Shown here in pieces: positions 21,926 to 34,599 of a DNA stretch of 64,000 nt; within the stretch, counting starts at the first letter, position 1; each line of letters starts with the position of its first letter. Made by a program: the position numbers and the translations under genes. The notes under the pieces were generated by a model. It saw only the letters and a program-made list of their open reading frames with translations, searched no databases and had not been told where the DNA came from. This DNA is from Benincasa hispida (Eukaryota > Streptophyta > Magnoliopsida > Cucurbitales > Cucurbitaceae): assembly GCF_009727055.1 (NCBI RefSeq), contig NC_052349.1, positions 91,933,244-91,997,243 of the forward strand. The letters are read 5' to 3'.

Positions 21926-22449
21926 TTTGCTCCAATCAGAATTTTTTCCTTCGGATTGGCTTTTTGAGATTCATGATTTTTCATCAATAACTCGTTATTT
22001 TGTTCGCCACATGAAATGTAGAAAATATCTTCTCTAACATGTCAATATCAGTAATTTTCTCTCTGTATAACAACAATTTTGAACTGATTTGAAATAATGC
22101 GGAACCGTAATAACTTACTGATTTAAAATCTTGTAGCCTTAAATGCATCCATTCATAATGAGCTTTAGGAAGAATAATTTTTTTTTTTATGGTCATACCT
22201 TTCTTTCAAATTTTTCCACAAGATACGGGGATCTTTTATTGTAAGATACTCTATTTTCAATCACTCGTGGAGATGATGATGAAGGAAAATCATAGATTTT
22301 TCTTTGTCTTAACTGGATGTCGTATTTCCTTCTAATAGTCTCTCTAAGATTCATAACATCTAGGTGAATTTTGACATCAACACCCATGACAAATAATTAC
22401 TGTCGTTAATATCAAAGGTAGCAAATTCTAATTTTGTGAGATTTGTCAT
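21926..22449 (-). pseudogene. Copia element 1: gag remnant
   Basis: Minus-strand gag beginning at the ATG at 22,449 (MTNLTKLEFATFD, then SNYLSWV). After a frameshift it continues as KIHLDVMNL, then WMHLRLQDFKSVS and LEKIFSTFHV (UBN2-type retrotransposon gag), ending MKNHESQKANP at about 21,930. Stops and at least two frameshifts make it non-functional. The frame to its left is lost where family R begins. Confidence 0.82.
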
Positions 22450-22610
22450 GACAACATTATTATAAAATATTGTATTTATATTAGAAATTTAATAGATATT
22501 AAATATGAAAAATAACATTAAATTTATTAAATATAATGAAGAGGAAAAAACCGACATATCTTTAGGACATACCTTTAGTGGAAAAACAATAGGAGCTCGT
22601 GTTGATAACG

Positions 22611-22957
22611 TGTTGTGAAATTGAGGAGCACAATGGAGCATAACGGGAACACAAATATGGAGAAAATATAATATAATAATATATAAATATAAAAATAAAT
22701 AAATAAATATATAAAATAAAATAAATAATAAAATTATGAAAATTGGATAATATGAAAATTGAGTGGAATTTTGAAGTGGATTTATCACCAATTATGTTAT
22801 TTCAAGATCTATCCAATGTCAAATGTCATTTTTGCATTACCATATATGTTGCCCAAGTGTCATTCGACCAATTATGTATAGTGTCCAAAGTGTACCACAT
22901 CCTACTTGTTACTTTGCCATAAATGACATCTAATACCTATTTATAATATTTATAATA
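22611..22957 (-). mobile_element. 5' LTR of copia element 1 (minus strand)
   Basis: Full-length partner of 15,956-16,309, same ends. On the minus strand it is followed by CGTTATCAACACGAG, a leader seen in a group of plant copia elements where the primer site lies. The element was therefore about 7 kb between LTR ends, including foreign DNA. Confidence 0.8.
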
Positions 22958-23195
22958 AATACCATATATCAACGAGTCATTTATCATATTTTTCATATCT
23001 ATTTTTTGTTATGGTTTTTGTTATTTGAAATATTATTATGTTATTTCCTTGACCTGTATTACGTAGTCACGTAAACTTTTTCAAGTCTTTATATTCTAAA
23101 AAAATAGTCGTTACTGAGCTTTATCATCATTTTGTGATGTTTTTCTTTTATGCATATGATATCAAAGCTATAGGCTCAATTTTTTCGATAATGGC
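22958..23195 (+). mobile_element. Copia element 3: LTR end and primer-site fragment
   Basis: AT-rich LTR-like DNA ending in a TGATATCAAAGCTATAGGCTC stretch that resembles a degenerate tRNA-Met primer site, followed by a short leader and ATGGC at 23,191-23,195. The reading frame continues after the inserted copia element 2 at 29,099. The left limit is arbitrary. Confidence 0.55.
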
Positions 23196-23949
23196 TGTTG
23201 GGGAAAATGGTATATGTAGAATTGAATACACTAGTAAACTAACTACATCTCAATTACTAAAAATAATACAATAAATGTGTAATATTCAAACTCAAACGAA
23301 ATCTAGATGGTGTAACAAGTCTTAGGTATGAAAATAACCAAAGACTTGAAAGAACTTCAAAACCTTTAGAGACTTGAAACCTAGTTGAGACGCTTTTGGT
23401 AAGCAATGTCTTGAAGACAATTATTCACTTTGCACAGGCTACAAGCAGACTCAACGATCGTCTCAATAGGATACAACAACCAACTCTGGTAAAACTGCAA
23501 CCTTGAACTACTCAGATCTGGCAGAACTCTTGGATACTTGTTTTCAACAACTTAAGAACAAAAGAAAGAAAGAAAGGATAGAATTCTTCAATTTGGAATG
23601 TGATGCTACAAATGAAGAACCAAGTTGTTATTTATAGGTTAGCAACTTGGTAACTATCCAAATTACAAAATAAACTCAAATAAATATAAAAATTAAAACA
23701 TTTGTCAAATTTAACTCAATTGAATAGTTACTTGACAAAAATCAAACATAACTCATTCAAATTAAAAAAAAAAAACTACAAATTTAACTTTCATACTTAC
23801 CAAATTTGCACATGAAACATCATTTTAATTTGAAGTTTCAATTAAATTTGAAAGTTTCTAAACAATGAGTTTAATCTACATAATTAAATTCATTTTATGT
23901 TTCAAATCTTCACCAAACTTTCACTTTATTTCACTGTATATATCCAATA
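23196..23949 (-). repeat. 3' LTR of copia element 2
   Basis: Pairs with 28,347-29,098. It contains a TATTTATAGG TATA-like stretch on the plus strand read as CCTATAAATA on the sense strand (about 23,630-23,640), the likely promoter, followed by U5-like CT-rich DNA. Confidence 0.9.
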
Positions 23950-24493
23950 GTCCTCCACATGAAAGAAAGTGAGAAAAATCAAACAAAACCGTTAAGAGCA
24001 AACATACAAGCTATGCATCAGGAGAGGTGTCTTCTAGACTTGAACTTTCCTTAGTGAATATCCATTGAATTTACCGAAGAAATAGTGAGACTAAGCTCTG
24101 GAATTATCCTTCTCATTGGTGAATTGAAACAACAAATATCACACACAACTTGTCTTGTATCTTTGGATTCTATATGTTTGTATCCATTTTGGTCTTGGAC
24201 AAAATCCTGAATTCATGAAAGCTTTAGAGAACATAAGCCATTTGAAAAGTTCTCATAGAAGCGACCCCATTTCTACTTTCATATAGGTAATATTGATTAA
24301 GAGCATCCTATCACTACTCCTCTTGTAAAACAAGATATCAATATAACCTTAACATAAACATGTCACACACTCTAGAACATCATAAAAATGGAAAGAAACT
24401 ATAAATTTCTTAGTGTATCAATTATGAATTATCCAACTAGTTTGTCTATTGAACCTAGATCTTGGGATCTCTAAACAACTAGGTTAGGTTACC

Positions 24494-27164
24494 ATTAGGT
24501 AACTCATTTCATAGGCTTTAGCTCAATATCCCTCGATGTATATGTGACTTGGCCTCTTAAAAATCATTTCGTCAAAGGATTTGCAATATTCTCTTTCAGC
24601 TTCACATAATTAACGGAAATTATTCCATTAGAGAGTAATTGCCTTAGCAAATTTTGCCCACGTCTAATATGTCGTGACTTGCCATTATAAACGTTATTCT
24701 TAGCTCTCAAGAAGGCTCTAAATTGTCACAAAATAAATACATATTGCACTTACAGGCTTTGGCTACAATGAAATATTTTCAAGAAAATTTTGGAGCCATT
24801 CAGCTTCTTCTCCTGCTTTATAAAGAGCTATAAACTCTGATTCCATAATTGAATGTACTATACACGTCTATTTTGAAGATTTCCATGATACAACTATTCC
24901 ACCTAAGGTAAAAATATACCCACTGATTGATTTGGTCTCTATGATATCAGAAATCCAATTAGGATTAATAAATCCTTCCAATACATGTGGATATCTCGTA
25001 TAATGCAATCCATAGTCTAGAGTGTACTTCAAGTATCTTAGAACTTTGATTAATGCATTCCAATGATCATGCCAGGATTGCTGGAGTATCTTGCCAACTG
25101 AATAGACAATACCAGGTCTTGTACAATTCATTATGTATTAAGCTACCAATAACTCTAGAATATTCTATACAAGACACACCTTCATCATTATTTTTCTTCA
25201 AATTATAATTTAGATCAAATAGAGTAACAATCGGCTTACTATCAAAATGATCAAATTTTTTCAACAAGACCAAGGTCTTTCATATCAAAGTTTGATTTCA
25301 ACATCCTTTTAGTGAAATCAATAACATTTCTATTTGTGCCCATTATTAATATATCATCCACATACAAGCAAAAATGACATACTCTTGATCTATGATTTTA
25401 ACATAGACATATTTATCACACTCATTTATGTTAAATCCATTTGATAACATAGTGTGATTAAACTTTTTCATGCCATTGTTTAGGTGCTTGTTTCAACCCA
25501 TAAAGCGACTTAACAAGTTTACAAACTTTGTCTTTAAGCCCTTTAACAACAAATCCTTTAGGTTGTTCCATATAAATTACTTCATGTAAATATCCATTTA
25601 AAAATGCAGTTTTTACATCCATTTGGTGTATTTCCAAATTTTGTAAAGCCGCTATTACAATTAACATCCTTATAGATGTAATCCTCATCACTAGAGAATA
25701 GGTATCGAAGAAATCTAGCATTTCTTTTTGGCGAAAGTCTTTAACTACCAACTGGGCTTTGTATTTATCAATAGTGCCGTCAGCCTTTAGCTTTCTCTTA
25801 TAATTCATTTACCACCAATTGGTTTACTTCTAGGAGATAAATCAACTAGTACCCATGTGTTGTTCTATAAAATGGATTCTAGCTCACTATTGATAGCTTC
25901 CTTCGAATAAGGTGCATCAGAAGATGATACAGCTTCTTGAAAAGTCTGAGGCTCACCTTCTATCATATAAGTTATGAAATCAGGTCCAAAAGAAGTAGCT
26001 TTCTTAGCTTTTTTGCTTCTTCTAGGTTTGGATTTAGTATTTTGATCGTCTTCACCTTTCGAAGAGCTAGCTTTAATAGTTCTTTTTTGTACTAATTACT
26101 TTATGTCCTTCATCCTTTAAAGGAAAAATATCCTCAAAGAATTCAGCTTCAATAGATTCCATTATGGTATTATTATTGATATCAAATATTTTTGATTTAA
26201 CCATCATGAATCTGTAAGTAGCACTATGCATTGCATAGCCTATAAAGACACAATCAATTGTCTTAGGCCCAATTTTGATCCTTTTGGGTAAAGGAACTTG
26301 TACCTTTGCCAAACAACCCTACACTTTCAACATTTTATATGAGGGTAACTTTCCATTCCACATTTTATAAGACAACTTATTAGTTTTCTTATGTGAAATT
26401 CTATTTAGTATAAAATTTGCTGTCAGCAAAGCTTCCCCCCACAAATTGTGAGGTAAACCTGAACTATTTAACATGCAATTAACCATATCCTTTAAAGTTC
26501 GGTTCTTTCTTTAAGCTAAACCATTTTGTTGTGGTATATAAAGTGCTACAGTTTGATAGATTATACCATTAACTTCATAGAATTCATTAAATGATGATGA
26601 TTCATATTCACCACCTCTATCTAATTTGAGCACCTTTACTTTCTTCTCAACTTGATTTTCAACTTCTGCCTTATATGTTTTAAAAACATTTAAGGTTTCA
26701 TCTTTACTATGTAATAAATATACATAGCCATATTTACTACAATCATCAATGAATGTGACAAAGTATATCTTACCACCTTATGTGGGAGTACTTTTCATGA
26801 CACATACATCAATGTGGATTTAATCAAGTAACTCATTACTTCTTTCCACAGATGAAAATGAATTTCTAGTAAACTTTGATTCAACACAAACTTCACATTT
26901 GTGTCTATTATCAATGTTAAAATTCGGCAATAGTCCTAAGTTTACCATTTTATTTAAAGAACGATAATTGACATGTCCCAATCTAGAATGACATACATCA
27001 CACAACTCAATAATATAAGCAGAAGAGTTGATATTATTATTATTTTTTGGTATTTGTACTAGTACATTCAATTTAAACATGACATCACTGAAATAGTCTT
27101 TTTCCGCATACATACCTCCCTTTGTCAAAATAAATTTATGACTCAAATACAAGCTTGAACCCAT
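24494..27164 (-). pseudogene. Copia element 2: pol (integrase, RT, RNase H), broken
   Basis: In minus-strand order: the pre-integrase zinc-binding segment HSRLGHVNYRSLNKMV with C..C (27,030-26,850); the integrase core with FIDDCSKYGY, LDRGGEY and YIPQQNGL (about 26,770-26,540); and the integrase tail with VFIGYAMHSATYRF (26,250). RT follows, with DKYKAQLVVKDF, DVKTAFLNGYL and KSLYGLKQAPKQW (25,760-25,460), then an intact catalytic LYVDDILIMG near 25,370-25,340. RNase H reads MESEFIAL, KAGEEAEWL and SRHIRRGQN and ends at about 24,494. Several frameshifts and stops, but the key RT and integrase Asp residues remain. Confidence 0.9.
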
Positions 27165-27395
27165 TTTTGTTAAGTAGGGTTCCTGACACTAGATTCTTCG
27201 AATCTCTGGCACATGTCATACGTCATTAAGGGTAAATATCTTTTTAGAAGTCCATTTCAGCAGGACCTTTCCCTTGTCTTCCATTGAGGCAGTTGAAGTA
27301 TTTCCCATGTACAACTTATCACTGCCATCTAGCTTATCATATGTAATGAATAATGACTTGTTTTTACAAATGTGCCTAGTAGCACTAGTTTCAAT

Positions 27396-28317
27396 TCACC
27401 AAGCCATATTTACCTCAGAAATGACGGAAACCAAATCGTCATTTTTCACGACATCGGCTTGATTGTTGGAACTTTGTCCCTTCTTGTGTGTGCACATTGT
27501 AGTAGTATGGCCATTCATACGAAAAAGCCAACAATTGGCTCGAATGCACTTGCTAGCATCATTCCTTGACTCATGATTCACATTTTTCTTCTTGAAATTT
27601 TACTTCTTGGGTTTATATTTTGAAGCTTCAAATATGTGTGCCTTGACTTCAACTTTTAGCAGAGCTTTATCTTCTTTTCTATTATCCTCTTCTATACAAA
27701 GTTTCATTGCGAGGTTCTCCATGGATAACTCCTTTCGCTTATGTTTGAGATAACATTTGAAGTCCTTCCAAGAAGGAGGCAACTTCTCAATCACAGCAGC
27801 AGCTTGGAATGGCCCACTGATGTCCATTCCTTTACTTTGCAAATCATTGATGATAATTTGCAATTCTTCCATTTGATTAATTACCAACTTGGTATTGATC
27901 GTCTTATAATCTAAGAATTTTTCCACAAGGAATTTTTTAGCACCAGTATCTTCTAGCTTGTATTTTTTTGTCTAATGCATCCCACAATAGTTTTGATGTA
28001 TTGTAGGCATTGTAATAGACATTATACAAAGTGTCCTCAAAACCACTAAGTATATAATTACAAAGAAAGAAGTCCGAATGCATTCATGCTCACTTTGCAG
28101 CTTCTGTTTCAGGTGCTACAACTTCTGACTGGATAATTGAGCAATCTTCCTTCAAAATATGAGCAAGATTCAGTGTTGTGAGATAGAAGATCATCATCTA
28201 TTGCCATCTCTTGAAATTGTCTCCCTTGAACTTCTCTAGTTTTTCAGCATGAGGTTTGACAATGAACGATCCAATGATGGTAGAAGTAACGACATTGGTG
28301 AAGGAGTTTGTAGCCAT
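27396..28317 (-). pseudogene. Copia element 2: gag, broken
   Basis: Starts at the ATG at 28,317 (MATNSFTNVVTSTIIGSF, then KFKGDNFKRWQ) and is frameshifted. It continues at 27,926-27,600 with the UBN2 gag core (INDLQSKGMD, IEKLPPSWKDF) and a KK-rich end. A CCHC-like knuckle at about 27,500 reads CWLFRMNGHTTTMC, where the second Cys is replaced. Protease should follow but is not clearly readable. Confidence 0.82.
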
Positions 28318-28346
28318 CAGCTCAAATATACTAATTGTCTTTAGAT

Positions 28347-29098
28347 TGTTGGGGAAAATGGTATATATATAGAACTGAATACACTAGCAAACTAATTACA
28401 CCACAATTACTAGAAACAATACACTCAATGTATAATATTCAAACTTAAACGAAAACCAGATGGTGTAACAAGACTTAGATATGAAAATAACCAAAGACTT
28501 GAAAGAACTTCAAAACTTTTGGAGACTCAAAACCTAGTCAAGACATGCTTCTAGTAAGCGCTATCCTGAAGACAATTATTTGCTCTGGACGGACTACAAG
28601 CAGACTACAGCGATCGCTTCAGCAGGATACAACGACTAACTCCGGTAGAACTGCAACATCGAACTACTCGGATATGGAAGAACTCTTAGATACTTGCTCT
28701 CAACTCAACTCAAGAACAAAAGAAATAAAGAAAGAAAGGAGAGAACTCTTCAATTTGAAATGAGATGCTAGAAATGAAGAACCAAGTTGCTATTTATAGG
28801 CTAGCAACTTGGTAACTATCCAAATTACAAAATAAAATCAAATAAATATAAAAATTAAAATATTTGTCAAATTTAATTCAATTGAATAGTTACTTAACAA
28901 AAATAAAGCATAACTCATTTAAATTGAGGAAAAAACTGCAAACTTAACTTTCATACATATTAAATTTGTACATGAAACATCATTTTAATTTGAAGTTTCA
29001 ATTTAATTTGAAAGTTTCTAACAGTGAATTTAATAAATTCATTTTACGTTTCAAATCGTCACAAAAAACTTTCACTTTCTTTCCCCATGTATCCAACA
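28347..29098 (-). repeat. 5' LTR of copia element 2
   Basis: Partner of the 3' LTR with canonical TG...CA ends. The sequence just inside it on the minus strand (ATCTAAAGACAATTAG) does not match the usual initiator-Met primer site; an internal tRNA fragment or another tRNA may prime. Confidence 0.9.
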
Positions 29099-29284
29099 AT
29101 GGCATCAAGCTCAAGTACTTCAGGTGAGAATGTCAACTAGCCACCTACAACAATGATTTCTTCAAGTCCTATCGTCACTATTCAAACGCATCACTCAAGT
29201 GTTACCTCCTCAAGTTCTTCTCAACGTGTCTACGCCTCCCTTAACCTCTTCGGTCACTCATCGAGTGTCTATTCAAAACTCTAA
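29099..29284 (+). pseudogene. Copia element 3: gag N-terminus after the insertion
   Basis: The frame begins ATGGCATCAAGC (MASSSSTSGENVN), meets a TAG after 13 codons where a Gln would fit, and runs on as PPTTMISSSP and SLNLFGHSS to TAA at 29,282. The Ser/Thr-rich start is like copia gag N-termini. Its first five bases are the target duplication of copia element 2, so that element landed in this start codon. Confidence 0.6.
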
Positions 29285-31930
29285 TTCATATTACTATTTA
29301 CTAATAACAAAATAATAGAAATCATAATTTTGTCAATAAAAATTCTAAAATATAAAAATCAATATGAAACTAAGGTTTAAAACATAGAAATGACTAAAAT
29401 GGTAATTTTGCAAACATTTTCAAAAGGGGTCTATCTCCCTCACAATATCACAAGAATATTTATGGTTTTAGATCATCACACATATATCTAAACTTTTTTT
29501 TTTTTTTTTTTATGTGACATTATGAGAGGCGCTATATATTTTGTTTTATGATTAGAACTTCTCATACTATATATTGACTTTAGTGAGTAGAAATTTGAAT
29601 CATAGAATCCTAAACAATGATGAGTAAGTGGGAGAAGATTTAATTTGTGACTTTGAAATACATAGATATATTATGCATCTATTGTCCACTCAAACTAAGC
29701 ACTTATAATTATTAAAGTTTCACAATCCCATTTGTGGCTACACCAAGTTGAATATCTTTCCCAAATTTTTAAAAGGGTTAGGTAAGCATCCACAAGTGGA
29801 CTCATATTCATCCAATCAAAATATGTCTAATATCACATCCTTTAATTTGTGTAAAGCCTACATATCTATTTTTTTTCTTCTTTTCCTTAGAGATTGGGAC
29901 GATTAATTTCAATCTTGATTAATATAAATTTTTAAGGTATATTTAGTAATGTTTTAGGGCTTGTTTCTTGTTTTAGTTGAATTAAAATAATTAAAAGATT
30001 GAACTTTATATAAAATGGGTTTTTTGTTTTAAAATTTGGTTAATGTTTATTTTTTTTTAAAAGGTTTAGAAAAAAAAGAAAACAAAGAAATTAGGAGTAA
30101 AAAAAAAGTTTAATAAAACTTTTAATATGGATCAATTTTTATGAGATAGGGTTCAAATTGTTTGTGTTGTCAATATTTGTAAACAATTTTGTGGATATCT
30201 TGTAAAAGTAGAGAGTGAAAAACGTAAAACATGTCATATGATGATTAACTTAATTCTTAAAAAAAAAAAATGGAAAAACAAAAAAAGAAATAATAAGCCA
30301 AATATTTGAAAACTATATGGTTTTTTGTTTTTAGTTTTTGAAAATTAATGCTTGATTTGATAACTCCTTTTCATTCTATTTGTATTTTGTTTTTGAAAAT
30401 TTTGTTTGTTTCATCTTTTGATTTTCATACTATAATTTTTACTTTTCTTGAAAATATATTTGAATTCTTAGTCAATTTAAAAAATAGAAACAAATTTTTA
30501 AAAACTATTTTTTTATAAAAAAATTGACTTGTTTTTCTAAAATATTGGAAGAAAGTAGTTAGTTATACAAAGAGACTTAGGGCTTTGATTTGAAATTCAG
30601 ATTTTGTTTTATGTTTTTAGATTCACTGAGTTCAACGAATATATGTTTGACAGATAACTCAAATTTTATCTCTGGAAACAGTTTTCGGATTTTGTAATCC
30701 AAATAAGGTACATTTTGAAAACAATTTTTATGTTTTCTTAGATCCAGAGTTTGAATTTTAAAATTTAAAATGTAGAATTATATTAAAAAAAGATAAAAAC
30801 ATTTAGAAATATCGTATGTCATGTTATAAACCCAATTCAATTGTTTTAAAATTAAAATATGTATTATGTAATGTATTATAAATTAAATTAGGTTAAATTA
30901 TAAGTTTGGTCCCTATGGTTTAGATAAAGTTAAAAGCTAATTCATATAGTTTTAAAATTTAAAATTTATTTCCTATGGTTTGATAGTCCATATAGATTAT
31001 TAAATCCTACCATAAGGGATAAATTCTGATTTGATAGTCCCTACCATAAGGACTATTTGTTACGAAACTTTTATCAAACTATAGGGGGTAAATTCTAACT
31101 ATAAATCACAAGACTTAAATTTTAACTTACTTCGAACCATGGGACCAAAATTTCAATTTTTCTTATAAATTATAGAATATTACAAAACAATAATTATACA
31201 ATTTTCTTAATATGAAACATGTTCATTAATAAATTAAAATAATTTATTGTCAACTAATATTTAGTGGATAATTATAATTAGTTTATAATTGTTTATAGAA
31301 TCAATTTTAAATTCTACTACCAAGCACATATATGAAAACATGAAATAAACTTATGTTTTCATTTAATTCTTGTTTCAAATTTCCATTTTCAAATTCCCTA
31401 CCAAACAGAACCATATAAATTGTAAGACTAGTTTAAGAGCTTAGATTTCAAAAACCAAAGATAAAAAATCAAATAATTATTTAGAGTCTTAAGCTAATGA
31501 ATATTACTTTCATCTCTAAATTTTCTTTTTTTTTGTTATCTATTTTTCTTAGATAAAAATCAAAGTCAAAATTAAAAAAAAAAAACTATTTGATAACTAG
31601 TTAGATTTTTGTTTTATAATACTATGCATACTTTAAACTATATTCTACTTTGTTTTATTAGGAGATGTTTTCAAAATCCATACCAAATTTTGAAAACTAA
31701 AAAAAAAAAAAAAGTGACTTTTAGATACTTGTATTTGAAAATTTCCTATGAATTTAAATGTAAAGAAGTTACGAGAAAATAAACACAAATTTTTAAAATA
31801 AAAAAATAGTTATCAAACAACATAGTTTTTTAGACTTATTTTTCTCGTTATTGAAATATAAATATCTTATAACAAATAAAAACCACATACACTAAAAGAA
31901 AGTTTTGGAGAAATCATTCAACATCTGAGA
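29285..31930. other. AT-rich intergenic DNA with degraded MITE-like parts
   Basis: No gene found. Segment 30,590-31,400 contains sequences such as GATTCACTGAGTTCAACGAATAT that recur in reverse orientation inside the 32,705-33,273 element and ends near CCCTACCAAACAG, so it is probably a decayed relative. Long A and T runs abound. Confidence 0.5.
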
Positions 31931-32222
31931 CCCTGTTTGTTTATAACCATTTTGTTTTTAGTTTTTGGTTTTGAAAATATTTAGGCCTATAGATATTCTT
32001 TCACTTCCAAATGTCTTGTTCTGATATCAATTTTTTTTCCAATGGATTACAAAATCAAGGCAAATTTTGAAAACTAAAAAAGTAGTTTTTAAAAAGTTGT
32101 TCTTATTTTTGGAATTTGGCTAAGAATTAAACCATTATAGTTAAGAAAGATGCAAATCAATATAAGAAATGTAGAGGAAATAAGCTTAATTTAAAAAAAA
32201 AACGAAACAATTACCAAACAGG
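31931..32222. mobile_element. hAT-like MITE, 292 bp
   Basis: Begins CCCTGTTTG and ends ACCAAACAGG, a short inverted terminal match. It is flanked by ATCTGAGA (31,923-31,930) and ATCTGAAA (32,223-32,230), 7 of 8 identical, fitting an 8-bp hAT duplication. Non-coding. Confidence 0.65.
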
Positions 32223-32704
32223 ATCTGAAAACTGAAATAAAAATCAAAGAATTACAAAGAAGTGATTATATCGGTTGTTTCAACAAGTGAGAGTTACATA
32301 AAAAACCCCATTATTTCCTTCTCTATTTTCAGATCTTCTGTTTTTGTTAATGTTATTTAGTTTAAAGATGTAATATTACTCTTGATTTTTCATAAATGTT
32401 CCAAAACCATTATTTACATAGAAATTTGTGAAAAAATTGAATGAAAATCGAAACATGAAAGGTTGAAATAAGTGCAGCAGTGTTCAGTTCTCTGTTTTTG
32501 TTCTACATTCCAACAAATTTCTTCGAACAACTGTTGAACTAAAAAGAAAGAGAGAATATGCTGATTCTTTTTCCTTTTTGAGCACAATCTAAGGGTGAGA
32601 GATTCGAATCACAATCTTTTTGGTTGTTAACACATACTACCGATTGAACTATATATTCTCATTTTGGGTGATTTGCTTATCTAAATATTTGATAAGAATA
32701 TTTA
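32223..32704. other. Intergenic spacer between two MITEs
   Basis: AT-rich with no recognisable feature beyond the target duplication of the left element at its start and the TTA of the right element at its end. Confidence 0.5.
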
Positions 32705-33273
32705 GGGTATGTTTGGTAGGACAAACTTTTGAAAACAAGGGATTTAATGAAATTAGAGTTGTATTTCATGTTTTCAGATATATGTTTGATAGTAGATTTA
32801 GAAATTAAAGCTCAATTTATACCATTTTTTAAAATGTGTTTGATAATATATCTATAAACTATAAAACTAATTATAATACTCACTAAATATTAAGTTAAAT
32901 ATAAACTATTACTAATTAATTTATGAACTTTTTTTTGGTTAGAAATTGTGTATAATTATTATTTTGTAATATCATATAAGGTATAAAACATATTTTAATT
33001 TAACAAAATCATCGAGTTTATAACATGAAATACTACATTTATTGTTGTTTTTCATCTTTAATAATAAAATTATGCATTTTAAAATTTCATATTCAAACCC
33101 TGTGTACATTGAAGACACAAAAAAGTTGTTCTCAAATTTTGTACTATTTGGATCATGGAATTTGGAAACAATTTTCGTAAACAAAATTCAGATTGACAAC
33201 AAAACACATATTCGCTAAACTCAGTAAATCTAAAAACATAAAACATAATTTGAACTGCCTACCAAACAAACCC
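32705..33273. mobile_element. PIF/Harbinger-type MITE, 569 bp
   Basis: Starts GGGTATGTTTGGTAGG and ends CCTACCAAACAAACCC, inverted repeats of 16 bp with one mismatch. Flanked by TTA on both sides (32,702-32,704 and 33,274-33,276), the three-base target duplication of PIF/Harbinger (Tourist-like) elements. No transposase is encoded. Confidence 0.82.
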
Positions 33274-33387
33274 TTAATTTTTTAAAAAAGGATTTTTAAA
33301 GTTATACGAGTATATCTTTTCATTTAAAAAATTCTAGTTAGTTAAAATTTTATTTTCCAAACTTATGATTTGAATCTAGTTCCAATA

Positions 33388-34263
33388 TGTTGGATATTTA
33401 TAGTGAAAGAAAGGTGAAACAATTGAATACTAAACATAAACAAATGAATTTAATTATATAAATTAAATTCATAGTTAGAAACTTTCAAATTGGATTGAAA
33501 CTTCCAATTAGATAATGTTTTATGTACAAATTTAACATGTATGAAAGTTAAATTTGTAGTTTCTTCAATTTGAATGAGTTATGTTTGATTTCGGTCTAGT
33601 AATAACCAAATTGAGTTAAGTTTGACAAATGTTTCAATTTTTGTATTTATTTGATTTTATTTTGTATTTTGGAGAGTTACTAAGTTGCTAGCCTATAAAT
33701 AGCAACTTGTTTATTCATTTGTAGCATCTCACTCCAAATTGAAAAGTTCTCTCATTTTTTCTTTCTTTCTTTTCATCTTGAGTTGAGTTGAGAACAAATA
33801 TCTATGAAAAGTTCTCTCATTTTTTTTTTCTTTCTTTTCATCTTGAGTTGAGTTGAGAACAAATATCTATGAAGAGTTCTCTCATTTTTTTTCTTTCTTT
33901 TCATCTTGGGTTGAGTTGAGAACAAATATCTATGAGTTTTGTCAGATCCGAGTAGTTCAAGGTTGCAGTTCTACTGGAGTTAGTCGTTGTATCCTACTAA
34001 GACGATCATTGTAGTCTACTTGCAGCATGTACAGAGCGAATAAATTAGTTTTAGGACAACACTTATAAAAAACGTGCCTCGACTACATATTGACATCTCC
34101 ACAATATTTTAAGGCTCTTAGTTATTTCAATTCATACTCGTTATATTATTAACTTACTTTTTTGGGTTTGAATATTATTATCGTACACAGTGTGTATACT
34201 ATATGTAGTTGAGTGTAATCAATTTGTTAATGTATTCAATTTATATATACCATTCCCCCGGCT
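33388..34263 (+). mobile_element. Solo LTR of the copia element 2 family (plus strand)
   Basis: Starts TGTTGGATATTTATAG and reads in reverse orientation to the LTRs at 23,196 and 28,347 along its length, through GCCTATAAATAGCAACTTG (promoter TATA) to an end near CCATTCCCCC (expected CCCCAACA, decayed). No internal region flanks it, so it is a solo LTR left by LTR-LTR recombination. Target duplication is not clear. Confidence 0.85.
33741..33935 (+). repeat. Three 65-bp tandem units inside the solo LTR
   Basis: Units start at 33,741, 33,806 and 33,871, each GAA(A/G)AGTTCTCTCATTTTT followed by a CTTTCTTTTCATCTTG block and ending in a TATCTATGA block. The two LTRs of copia element 2 have only one unit, so the expansion is specific to this copy. 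It falls in the transcribed leader (R/U5) part. Confidence 0.88.
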
Positions 34264-34599
34264 GGATATTGTTTCATAGTACTAAGTAACTAATGGGTTA
34301 GTTTGTGTTAGAAATAGCTTTCATTTTAGATTTTTGCAAGAGTATGCAAAGAAACAAATAAGATTGGTTTAATGAGTGATTATTAGTACAAAATCTCACT
34401 AGTTAAAATTTTCTTGCTATGTCGTTGATTTTTTTTCTCCCTAGTTATTTTATACGAAATATTAGAAAAATAATCATTTATAATTGATTTTGAATGTACC
34501 TATCAACTATTTTACCAAAAAAAATGAAAAAAGAAAATTAGATTTCATTTCTCCAGCGAAGATGAACGTTCCTAAAAAACATCAAAATCTTCCTTTGAA

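Larger units (their letters stand above)
23196..29098 (-). mobile_element. Copia element 2, complete with LTRs and target duplication
   Basis: A 5.9-kb minus-strand Ty1/copia element. LTRs at 28,347-29,098 (5') and 23,196-23,949 (3') start and end with TGTTGG/CCAACA (the 3' copy's last base pair region is mutated to CCAATA). ATGGC is repeated on both flanks (23,191-23,195 and 29,099-29,103), the expected 5-bp target duplication. A TGTGGAGGAC polypurine tract precedes the 3' LTR. Gag, integrase, RT and RNase H are in copia order but broken. The LTRs still align closely, so insertion is moderately young. Confidence 0.93.
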
